Source: Candidatus Accumulibacter sp. UBA704
GTDB taxonomy: Bacteria > Pseudomonadota > Gammaproteobacteria > Burkholderiales > Rhodocyclaceae
Direction: 5' to 3'
Length of the DNA: 20,429 nt
Assembly (NCBI GenBank): GCA_002304785.1
Contig: DBMG01000046.1
Span: 26,352-46,780, forward strand
Below are positions 13,772-20,429 of the stretch, in pieces. Numbering within the stretch: the first letter of the stretch is position 1; every line of letters begins with the position of its first letter. The notes below the pieces were generated by a model that had not been told where the DNA came from, did no database searches, and worked only from the letters and a program-made list of their open reading frames with translations. A program made the position numbers and the translations under genes.

Positions 13772-15763
13772 ATGCCTTCCAGCCACGACAAACCGATCGA
13801 TGCCACATGCGCCTGCTGCGCGTGCCACGCGACGGCGGGCGACGAATCACTCACCCGCCGTGAGCGGCATGAGAGCGAGCACGCCCCGGCTGCTTCTCAC
13901 GGCCACGACGGCGCAACGTGGCAGACGCTGGTGTGTGCCGGGGCGGCGGCGCTGAGTGCCGAAGCGGTGTCCTGGATCACGGCGGTTCCCGCGTGGGGCG
14001 GCGCCGCGCTGGCGCTTGTCGCCATCGCGCTCGGCGGCGTCCAGACCTTCCGCAACGGGCTGATCGCGCTACGCCATTGGAATCTCAACATCAACGCGCT
14101 GATGAGCATCGCCGTCACGGGCGCCGCGCTGCTGGGACAGTGGCCCGAGGCGGCGATGGTCACGGTCCTGTTCACCGTTGCCGAGCGCCTGGAAGTGATG
14201 TCCCTGCAGCGCGCGCGCCGCGCCATCCACGGCCTGCTGCAACTCACGCCCGAGGTCGCCACCGTCCGGCAGCCGGACGGAAGCTGGGTAGATGTTCCGG
14301 CGAGGGAAGTGGCCGTCGGCGCGATCGCGCGGGTCAAGCCGGGAGAGCGCATCGCCCTCGACGGCGTGGTGACTGCCGGCCAGTCCGACGTCAATCAGGC
14401 GCCGATCACCGGCGAAAGCATGCCGGTGGCAAAAGCCGTCGGCGACCCGGTATTCGCCGGGACGATCAACGCATCGGGCTCGTTCGAATTCCGGGTCGTT
14501 TCGGACGCCGGGCATTCGACGCTGGCGCGCATCATCCATGCGGTCGAGGAGGCGCGCAGCGCGCGGGCGCCGACGCAGCGCTTCGTCGACCGGTTCGCGA
14601 GGATCTACACGCCGGCCATCTTCTTTTTTGCGCTGGCCGTGGCCGTCGTTCCTCCCCTGTGGATCGACGGCGACTGGGGCCAATGGGCATATCGGGCGCT
14701 GGTCCTGCTGGTCATCGCCTGCCCGTGCGCACTCGTCATATCGACGCCGGTGACCATCGTCAGCGGCCTCGCCGCGGCGGCCCGGCACGGCATCCTGGTG
14801 AAGGGCGGCGCATACCTCGAGGTGGGCCGCCGCCTCGCCTGGCTGGCCCTCGACAAGACCGGCACGATCACGTACGGCAAGCCGATGGTGACCGACGTCG
14901 TGCCACTCGACCGGATAGACGCAAACGATGCGCTCCGCATCGCCGCCGGTCTCGCAGCGCGTTCCGACCATCCGGTGGCGCATGCCATCGTCGTCGAGGC
15001 GCGGAAGCGCGGCGTCGTTCCGCCGGAAGCGGCCGATTTCGTGGCCATCCCTGGCGGAGGCGTGCGCGGCACGGTCGATGGCGTACCCTGCCGCCTGGGC
15101 AATCACCGCCTTATCCACGACCCGGAACTCTGCACGGCGCCCATCGAGACCCGAGTCGACGCGCTGGAACGGACGGGACGAACCGTCGTCCTGCTCGCCG
15201 ACGAGCGGCGCGTGCTGGCGCTCTTCGCCGTGGCCGACACGGTGCGGGACAGCAGCCGAAGCGCGATCGCAGCCCTGCACGAATTGGGGATCAAAACGGT
15301 CATTCTCAGCGGCGACAACGCGCACACGGTGCGCGCCATCGCCGACCAGGTCGGCATCGACGAAGCCCTCGGCGAGCAACTGCCCGAAGACAAGCTGCGC
15401 GCGATCGAGCGCTACGCGCAGGGCGGCCCGGTGGGCATGGTCGGCGACGGCATCAACGATGCGCCCGCGCTGGCGCGCGCCGACATCGGCTTCGCCATGG
15501 GCGCGGCCGGCAGCGACACGGCCATCGAGACCGCCGACGTCGCGCTGATGGACGACGACCTCGGCAAGATCGCGCGCTTCGTCCGCCTGTCGCATGCGAC
15601 GCGCAGCGTGCTGATGCAGAACTTGGCGCTGGCGCTGGGCATCAAGGCCGCATTCCTGGCGCTAACGCTGGCCGGCATGGGAACCATGTGGATGGCGGTC
15701 TTCGCCGACATGGGCGCAAGCCTCCTGGTCGTCGGCAACGGGCTGAGGCTGGCGCGCCGGTGA
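13772..15763 (+). CDS. cadA: P1B-2 heavy-metal ATPase (Cd/Zn/Pb efflux), lacking an N-terminal HMA domain
   Basis: A 663-residue inner-membrane ATPase that exports Cd2+, Zn2+ or Pb2+. Landmarks: TGES actuator loop 213-216, CPC in IACPCAL at 317-319, phosphorylation site DKTGT 361-365, SDHPVAHA with the nucleotide-binding His-Pro near 400-401, GDGIND 558-563, and the P1B-2 pair K625 and D646 in the last two helices. No GMDCxxC-type HMA domain is present. In its place residues 1-47 hold a Cys cluster (C13, C15, C16, C18) and scattered His (H33, H37, H43, H45). The ATG at 13772 has GGAG 6 bases upstream and lies downstream of the promoter. It is divergent from cadR. zntA would be an equally fair name. 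Confidence 0.95.
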   Translation: MPSSHDKPIDATCACCACHATAGDESLTRRERHESEHAPAASHGHDGATWQTLVCAGAAALSAEAVSWITAVPAWGGAALALVAIALGGVQTFRNGLIALRHWNLNINALMSIAVTGAALLGQWPEAAMVTVLFTVAERLEVMSLQRARRAIHGLLQLTPEVATVRQPDGSWVDVPAREVAVGAIARVKPGERIALDGVVTAGQSDVNQAPITGESMPVAKAVGDPVFAGTINASGSFEFRVVSDAGHSTLARIIHAVEEARSARAPTQRFVDRFARIYTPAIFFFALAVAVVPPLWIDGDWGQWAYRALVLLVIACPCALVISTPVTIVSGLAAAARHGILVKGGAYLEVGRRLAWLALDKTGTITYGKPMVTDVVPLDRIDANDALRIAAGLAARSDHPVAHAIVVEARKRGVVPPEAADFVAIPGGGVRGTVDGVPCRLGNHRLIHDPELCTAPIETRVDALERTGRTVVLLADERRVLALFAVADTVRDSSRSAIAALHELGIKTVILSGDNAHTVRAIADQVGIDEALGEQLPEDKLRAIERYAQGGPVGMVGDGINDAPALARADIGFAMGAAGSDTAIETADVALMDDDLGKIARFVRLSHATRSVLMQNLALALGIKAAFLALTLAGMGTMWMAVFADMGASLLVVGNGLRLARR

Positions 15764-15781
15764 CGTTCCGAGCCGTTCGAT

Positions 15782-15937
15782 CTACTTGAACTTCGCTTCC
15801 GCATGCTGTCCGGCGCCGAGCACTGTGAGCGTACACGGCTGGCCGCGCAATGGCTCGCGCGCTAGGCTGAAGGCATCGGAGGTAGAGTGGAACGGCTGCG
15901 CATGAAAAGCCCCCCGCCAGGAGAACCTGCGCTGGGG
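15782..15937 (-). pseudogene. Possible degraded coding fragment (C-terminal remnant of an unknown protein)
   Basis: In this intergenic space a 51-codon frame, bounded upstream by TAA (15940-15938) and ending in TAG (15784-15782), reads like protein. It contains FHSTSDAFSLAREPLRG followed by QPCTLTVLGAGQHAEAKFK, with codon endings rich in G and C. It has no plausible start codon near its upstream end. I do not recognise the family. It may be the tail of a decayed gene or a chance open frame in GC-rich DNA. Confidence 0.25.
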
Positions 15938-15965
15938 TTAAGCTGAAACGGCAAGAATCGATCTT

Positions 15966-15983
15966 CGGATGGCCCGCCATCCG
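15966..15983 (-). terminator. Hairpin downstream of the chemotaxis receptor gene
   Basis: CGGATGG and CCATCCG form a perfect 7-bp stem with a 4-base loop, 13 bases beyond the receptor stop codon. No T-run follows on the - strand, so a terminator role rests on position and stem strength. Confidence 0.45.
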
Positions 15984-15996
15984 CGCAAGAAGCGGG

Positions 15997-17607
15997 TCAA
16001 AGCCGATAGGCGCTCACAATCTGCTGCATATCCGTGGCAAGTCGGTCAAGATTCTGAGCGGTTTCAGCGCTATTCCCCGCTGCCGCGCTGCTCTCTTCCG
16101 ACATCTGGGCAATACGCTCGACCTGCGAGGCGATATTGTTCATCGCTGTAGCTTGCTCCCGGATCGCCGAAGCGATTTCCTCCACCATATCCACTGCCCG
16201 GCGACTCCCATCGCCGATCAACCGGATGGCCGCGTTGGCTTCCTGCGCGCTTTCCACGCCTTTCGTAACCTTGCCGACCACGCCTTCCATGCTCACCACC
16301 GCATTGCTGGCACTCGCTCGCATGGAATCGATCGTCCCGGAAATCTCCTGGGTTGAAACGGCGGTGCGCTCGGCGAGTTTTCGCACTTCGTCGGCGACTA
16401 CGGCAAAGCCCCGACCCTGTTCCCCCGCTCGCGCCGCCTCGATGGCCGCATTCAACGCCAGCAGATTCGTTTGGTCGGCGACTTCTTTGATCACTGCCAC
16501 CACCTTGGAAATTTCCAGACTATGTTGCTCAAGGCCGTGAATGAGCGCCGCCGCTTCGCCGACGGTCGTTGCGACGTCCTGAATATCATCCACGGTCCGG
16601 GTGATCACGGTTTCACCCGATTCAGCCAAGGCTCCTGACTCGCGCGAAATACGATTGGCTTCCTGCGCCCGATCACCGACGTGGTTGATGCTGACCGTCA
16701 ATTCTTCGACGGTGGCCGCCATGTCCGAAGCCGATTCACTTTGCAGGTGGGCCGCCGTAGCCACCTCGGTCGAGGTCGTGGTCATCAGGCTGGCCGCCGA
16801 AGCGACGGAACGGGCGCTGCCAGCAATGGCATTCAGGTTGCCCTGGAGCTTATCGATAAGGCGGTTGATCGCGGTGGAGACCTCGGAAATCTCATCTTTG
16901 CCAATCACTTCGGCTTTCACCGTAAAGTCCAAGTCGCCCTCGATGCGTGTCACGGCCCGCTGCATTGCCGCCAACGAGCGATTGATGCCACGGATCGTCA
17001 GGAAACTGATCACTCCGATAAGAATTGATGCTCCGATGATCGAGGCCAGCGAGAGAATGAAGCCGCGATGCGCAGTAGCGCGGCTCTCTTCGGCGCGAAT
17101 GTCCGTGTTCTTGGCATTGACCGCGATATGCTCGTCAACAAGCGCGGCCATCTTCATTCTGCTGGCGGCCATTTTCGCTGCCACGGCCATCGCCCCCGAC
17201 AAGTCGTACTCCTGGGACTTCTCGAGCAACGCCGGCAGCAGCTTCATGTATTCGCCGAATGCGGCACGTTCCGCCTGGGCCAGCTCTTTCCCCTTCGCCG
17301 AACGGGCCACGGCCTCATACGCGGTCAGGCTCTTTTCCAAGGCAATCCTGCCGTCTTCGATGGCTTTTTCGCTTTCCTTCTTCTGTTCGGGCTTTTCGGC
17401 GAGCACGTGCCGATAGATGGCGATGGCGATCGCCTGTTGGTGGCTCTTGACTTCAAAGATGCTGCGCATGCCCGGCATGCCGCGCGTGTTCGCATTCTCC
17501 AGAGCGTCGTCCAGCCTGTCGGCTACGTAGATCCCCGTGGCGCCAATGAGCGCCATCAGGACGACAGAACTGACGGCCATGATGACCAGTTTCTTCGAGA
17601 TCTTCAC
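15997..17607 (-). CDS. Methyl-accepting chemotaxis protein
   Basis: A 536-residue inner-membrane receptor signalling to CheA/CheW. TM1 is at about residues 7-27, followed by a helical periplasmic domain (about 30-180, 4HB_MCP-like and rich in Ala, Glu and Lys), TM2 at about 182-205, HAMP at about 207-258 and a long cytoplasmic coiled coil. The hairpin tip EVADQTNLLALNAAIEAARAGEQGRGFAVVADEVRKLAERT at about 375-415 is the universal MCP signature (shown here in two joined parts: EVADQTNLLALNAAIE and AARAGEQGRGFAVVADEV). The sequence ends in QIVSAYRL with no NWETF-type CheR/CheB tether. I chose the GTG at 17607 because AGGAG lies 7 bases upstream and it leaves the short basic head usual before TM1; an ATG at 17661 would add 18 residues and has no ribosome site. 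The ligand is unknown; it stands alone with no che genes nearby. Confidence 0.93.
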   Translation of the reverse strand: MKISKKLVIMAVSSVVLMALIGATGIYVADRLDDALENANTRGMPGMRSIFEVKSHQQAIAIAIYRHVLAEKPEQKKESEKAIEDGRIALEKSLTAYEAVARSAKGKELAQAERAAFGEYMKLLPALLEKSQEYDLSGAMAVAAKMAASRMKMAALVDEHIAVNAKNTDIRAEESRATAHRGFILSLASIIGASILIGVISFLTIRGINRSLAAMQRAVTRIEGDLDFTVKAEVIGKDEISEVSTAINRLIDKLQGNLNAIAGSARSVASAASLMTTTSTEVATAAHLQSESASDMAATVEELTVSINHVGDRAQEANRISRESGALAESGETVITRTVDDIQDVATTVGEAAALIHGLEQHSLEISKVVAVIKEVADQTNLLALNAAIEAARAGEQGRGFAVVADEVRKLAERTAVSTQEISGTIDSMRASASNAVVSMEGVVGKVTKGVESAQEANAAIRLIGDGSRRAVDMVEEIASAIREQATAMNNIASQVERIAQMSEESSAAAGNSAETAQNLDRLATDMQQIVSAYRL

Positions 17608-17740
17608 TCGATTCTCCTCGCGATTAACGAAATTGAAACCACTCTTTTCAGCATAGTCCATCGTACCAGCTTCAAACTGTCGAGGCGGTTAGAGGAGAAA
17701 TGCCACCTCCTTCCCGGCCAGTATGGACCTTGTGCAGGAA

Positions 17741-17760
17741 TTCGGGCAGTCGAACCCGAA
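17741..17760 (-). terminator. Weak hairpin after the molybdopterin oxidoreductase gene
   Basis: TTCGGG and CCCGAA form a 6-bp stem with an 8-base loop, 15 bases beyond the oxidoreductase stop. There is no T-run, so this is only a candidate end of transcript. Confidence 0.3.
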
Positions 17761-17775
17761 AGCCTGGCCAAGCAT

Positions 17776-19851
17776 CTACTTGTCCGGCGCCAGCCACACA
17801 GCCGTGTCGTGATAGGCCGCGCCGCCATTGGGAAATCCGGGTGCAGCTCCAACCAGCGCATTGATCCCGATGCCGTCCACAAAACTGGCGCTCGGCCACT
17901 GGCTTTCAACCACCAGCGTCGTCGGCTGAACACCGTCGAACAGGCGGGCGTGCAAGCGAACACTTCCCCGCCGATTGCCGAGGCAAACGAGACTGCCGTC
18001 TGCTACTCCAATCGCTTTTGCGGTATCCGGATGGACGAGAACCGTCGGCCGGCCTTCGCCAATCCTGGATTTTTCCGTTTCGGTAAACGTCGAATTGAGG
18101 AAGTGCCGTGCTGGCGCCGGCACCAGACGAAACGGCGTCTCCAAGGAAGCGCTCTCGATGACATCGAGATGATCCGGCATCGCCGGCATGACGGCATGGT
18201 CCGGACCGATCGCCGCCCAATCCGGCGAGAAACGGAAACGCCCGCCCGGATGACCGAAGCCGGCGAGAAAATGCGCTTTCTTGAAGGGCAGCGTGCAATC
18301 CAGCCAGCCTTGGCGCAGCACGTCATCCGCCCCGGGTTTGCCGGAGGCCGCCAGTACCTGGTCGACCACCGCCATCGCGTTCATGCCGAAGGCGGGGTGG
18401 GCGACTCCCAGACGGCCGGCCAGTTGCCCGATGAAATCATGATTTGAACTGCATTCCCCGGGCGGTTCGAGAATCGCCTTCGCCACCTGCAGAAAGGTAT
18501 GGCCGGACGCCTGGTACAGGTCGTCATGCTCGGCAAACATGGTCGCCGGCAGGACCACGTCGGCCAGGCGCGCGGTGTCGGTCATGAACTGCTCATGCAC
18601 GCACAGGAACAGGTCCTCGCGCAGCAAGCCCTGCCGCACGGCCAGGCTCTCCGGGGCGACAACCGCCGGATTGGTGTTCTGGACGAGCATCGCCGTCACC
18701 GGCGGTCCGCCGCGCAGGGCGCCGGGATCACCGGACAGAACCGCGCCGAGCGCCGACATGTCCAGCTGGCGCGCCGCCGGCACTAGGCGGTCGAGGCCGT
18801 TGAGGAAGCGGCGCTCGAGCCCGTAGATCGCGCTTTGCCCATACAGGGCGCCGCCGCCCTTCTCCTGCCACGCCCCGGTGACCGCCGGCAGGCAACTGAC
18901 GGCATGCATCGCTGCCGCCCCGTTGCGCTGGCGCGTGAAGCCGTAGCCAATACGCATGAAGCTGCGCCGCGTCGCCCCGTAGAGCCTGGCGAATGCGACG
19001 ATCTGCTCGGCCGACAGCCCGGTGATTCCCGCTGCCCACTCCGGCGTCCTGCTCTCCAGATGCCGCTCCACGGCCGACGAAAAATCGGTGAGACGCGCTA
19101 GATAGTCGCGATCGGCCAGCCCGTCCCGGAGCAACACGTGCATCACCGCGCAGGCCAACGCCCCGTCGGTACCGGGCCGCAGCATCAGGTGTACGTCCGC
19201 CTTTTCGGCGGTCGCCGTGCGGTAGGGGTCGACCACCACCAGCTTCGCCCCCGTCCGGCGCCGCGCCTTCTGCACCCAATGCATGAAGTTGATCTGCGTA
19301 TGTACCGGATTGCCGCCCCACACCACGATCAACTCCGAATCAACCACCTCGCGCGCGTCGACGCCGTGCTTGGCCCCGACACCGGCCTGCCATCCGGCGT
19401 CGGAAAGCGCGACGCAGAACGTTTCGTGTTGCCGCGACCAGCCGGAGAGATGCCCGAGCCGACGCAGCGCCGCTCGTTGCACGAGGCCCATGGTTCCAGC
19501 GTAGTGATACGGCCAGACGGTTTCCGGGCCAAGTTTCTCGATGGCTCGATTCAGGTTCTCGGCCACCAGATCGAGCGCCAGATCCCAGCCGATAATTTCG
19601 AATTTCCCGCTGCCCTTCGGCCCGCTCCGGCGCAAGGGATGCATCAGCCGCTCCGGGTGATTGGCGCGCTCCGCGTAGCGCGCCACCTTGGCGCAGATCA
19701 CCCCGTCGGTATAGGGCTGTTCGCCGCCGCGCACCTTGCCGAGCCTGCCATCGGCCGCAACCTCGAGTTGCAGCGAACAGACGCTTGGGCAATCGTGCGG
19801 ACAAACGCTGGGAAAAACGGATCCTTGGACTCGGGCGGAACGTACGTTCAT
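17776..19851 (-). CDS. Molybdopterin (bis-MGD) oxidoreductase with N-terminal [4Fe-4S] cluster
   Basis: A 691-residue cytoplasmic-type member of the DMSO reductase/formate dehydrogenase superfamily. The cluster cysteines are C17, C21, C25 (CPHDCPSVC) and C53 (GVICAKV). The cofactor-binding core follows: HYAGTMGLVQR, WGGNPVHTQ, VVVDPYRT and RPGTDGALACAVMHVLLRDG. FTRQRNGAAAMHAVSCLPAVTG, QNTNPAVVAPES and the C-terminal MGD-binding barrel (VHPDTAKAIGVADGSLV) complete it. C146 in QHETFC is the likely Mo/W ligand by position; this is inference. No twin-arginine signal is visible. The ATG at 19851 has AAAGG 5 bases upstream; a longer start at 19935 or 19878 lacks one. No partner electron-transfer subunit or maturation gene adjoins it, so the substrate (formate, sulfoxide/N-oxide or other) is open. 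Confidence 0.9.
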   Translation of the reverse strand: MNVRSARVQGSVFPSVCPHDCPSVCSLQLEVAADGRLGKVRGGEQPYTDGVICAKVARYAERANHPERLMHPLRRSGPKGSGKFEIIGWDLALDLVAENLNRAIEKLGPETVWPYHYAGTMGLVQRAALRRLGHLSGWSRQHETFCVALSDAGWQAGVGAKHGVDAREVVDSELIVVWGGNPVHTQINFMHWVQKARRRTGAKLVVVDPYRTATAEKADVHLMLRPGTDGALACAVMHVLLRDGLADRDYLARLTDFSSAVERHLESRTPEWAAGITGLSAEQIVAFARLYGATRRSFMRIGYGFTRQRNGAAAMHAVSCLPAVTGAWQEKGGGALYGQSAIYGLERRFLNGLDRLVPAARQLDMSALGAVLSGDPGALRGGPPVTAMLVQNTNPAVVAPESLAVRQGLLREDLFLCVHEQFMTDTARLADVVLPATMFAEHDDLYQASGHTFLQVAKAILEPPGECSSNHDFIGQLAGRLGVAHPAFGMNAMAVVDQVLAASGKPGADDVLRQGWLDCTLPFKKAHFLAGFGHPGGRFRFSPDWAAIGPDHAVMPAMPDHLDVIESASLETPFRLVPAPARHFLNSTFTETEKSRIGEGRPTVLVHPDTAKAIGVADGSLVCLGNRRGSVRLHARLFDGVQPTTLVVESQWPSASFVDGIGINALVGAAPGFPNGGAAYHDTAVWLAPDK

Positions 19852-20016
19852 GGCGACCTTTCGACGATGAGGTGCCATTTTTTCACAGCCCGCCCCTGCC
19901 CGGAACCACAATGCAGAATCGGGGGGACCGATCAATGACTGAAGCCCGCCCGCGACAAGCCCTGACCGAGCAATTGCGAGATAAACTCCAACATTTCGTT
20001 CGGTCCCACCCCGCGA

Positions 20017-20429
20017 ATGTCCCCTGTTCTCGATATAAGAACGTTGGTTCTGATCTACGTAGGCGTCACTATCGGGCAGGCGGTAGTGCTGGTCTATTTG
20101 TGGAGTGTTCAGCGCAACTATCCGCCAGCAAAGGATTGGGCCATCGGATCATTGATGATGGCCATCGGCCTGTTCTTGTTTGCTCTGCGCAATCTCGTGC
20201 CGGTCGTGCTGTCCGAGATCGTTTCGAACCTGTTCCTGCTGCCGGGTTTGATGCTTTTCAATTTTGGCATCGTCAAAGCCACCGACCGAAAGCCGCCGGT
20301 CAGATTTGGGCTGGCGTTGTGCACCGTGGCCAATGCAGTCCTGGCATGGTTTACCGTAGGAGCGCCGAACTACCCGGCGGCAGTCCTGACTCAAAATGCG
20401 GTGTTTCTGACGCTCGACCTCTACACGGC
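20017..20429 (+). CDS. Membrane N-terminus of a probable diguanylate-cyclase (GGDEF)-type signalling protein, cut by the window end
   Basis: An ATG at 20017 opens a frame that stays open to the last base (137 codons). The product begins MSPVLDIRTLVLIYVGVT and shows at least four hydrophobic helices (about residues 9-28, 42-60, 64-84 and 97-115), with short charged joints such as ATDRKPPVRF. The opening D-I-R-T-L followed by a YxW segment, ALRNLVP and a helix pair is the layout common to the membrane sensor half of many proteobacterial GGDEF proteins. The catalytic half would lie beyond the window, so the GGDEF assignment is inference. No clear ribosome site precedes the ATG. It is divergent from the oxidoreductase gene, with about 165 bases between them. 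Confidence 0.6.
   Translation, partial: MSPVLDIRTLVLIYVGVTIGQAVVLVYLWSVQRNYPPAKDWAIGSLMMAIGLFLFALRNLVPVVLSEIVSNLFLLPGLMLFNFGIVKATDRKPPVRFGLALCTVANAVLAWFTVGAPNYPAAVLTQNAVFLTLDLYT

Noticed and set aside
14069..15595. 508-codon - strand open frame antisense to the P-type ATPase
   Set aside because: The + strand carries every P1B ATPase motif; the antisense product is Arg/Asp/His-rich and resembles no protein.
17634..17650. TGAAA-N7-TTTCA inverted repeat upstream of the chemotaxis receptor, similar to the inner arms of the RpiR dyad
   Set aside because: Only 5-bp arms, wider spacing and no outer arms; likely chance.
17738..17765. - strand segment resembling a tRNA T-arm (GGGTTCGACT)
   Set aside because: The stem would need an 8-base loop instead of 7, no acceptor, D or anticodon arm is present, and there is no CCA-like end. 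It is more simply a small hairpin after the oxidoreductase gene.
19935..20429. Second + strand frame open to the window end (starting MTEARPRQALTEQ)
   Set aside because: Beyond the first 25 or so codons it is Arg/Gly/His/Ser-rich and overlaps a frame encoding clear transmembrane helices, so it is judged a shadow.

Overview
The window is GC-rich bacterial DNA with densely packed genes, frequent 4-base TGA/ATG overlaps and beta-proteobacterial protein types: a single-chain methylmalonyl-CoA mutase with MeaB, a TRAP transporter, a CadR/PbrR metal regulator and a MASE-like diguanylate-cyclase front end. A Rhodocyclales-type beta-proteobacterium (Azoarcus/Thauera/Propionivibrio/Dechloromonas-like) fits best. 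That placement is inference from protein flavour, since there is no rRNA or other marker gene. No CRISPR array, insertion sequence, prophage or complete tRNA was seen.

Layout. (1) 1-2611, + strand: the 3' part of a methylmalonyl-CoA mutase, then its chaperone GTPase meaB. A strong hairpin at 2620-2644 separates it from the next, convergent unit. (2) 8707 down to 2663, - strand: a six-gene operon in transcription order RpiR-type regulator, TRAP DctQ, TRAP DctM, TRAP DctP, M20 amidohydrolase (N-carbamoyl-L-amino acid hydrolase/allantoate amidohydrolase group), nitrilase-fold N-carbamoyl-D-amino acid hydrolase. A two-tier 42-bp dyad at 8769-8810 overlaps the likely promoter. The operon looks like uptake and decarbamoylation of a carboxylated ureido compound. 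No hydantoinase is present. (3) 11750 down to 8951, - strand: two adjacent, different fold-type II PLP enzymes, one CysK/CBS-like with a long N-terminal extension and one threonine-synthase-like with a partial zinc knuckle. They end in a 9-bp-stem hairpin and have a perfect TATAAT upstream. (4) 13688 down to 12058, - strand: a CadR/PbrR-type MerR regulator translationally coupled to an MFS permease, divergent from a P1B-2 Cd/Zn/Pb ATPase (13772-15763, +) across a promoter with the 19-bp spacer typical of MerR control. (5) 17607 down to 15997: a methyl-accepting chemotaxis protein. (6) 19851 down to 17776: a Mo/W-bis-MGD [4Fe-4S] oxidoreductase. (7) 20017 to the end, +: the membrane N-terminus of a probable GGDEF-type signalling protein cut by the window edge.

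How they may work together. Regions 2 and 3 are adjacent and co-oriented, and can be read as one nitrogen/carbon scavenging island: TRAP import, removal of a carbamoyl group from either enantiomer, then PLP-dependent elimination or replacement on the freed amino acid. The link rests on proximity and chemistry, not on a shared promoter, and is the most interesting open question here. Region 4 is a self-contained metal resistance module. Regions 5-7 look like ordinary sensing and redox genes.
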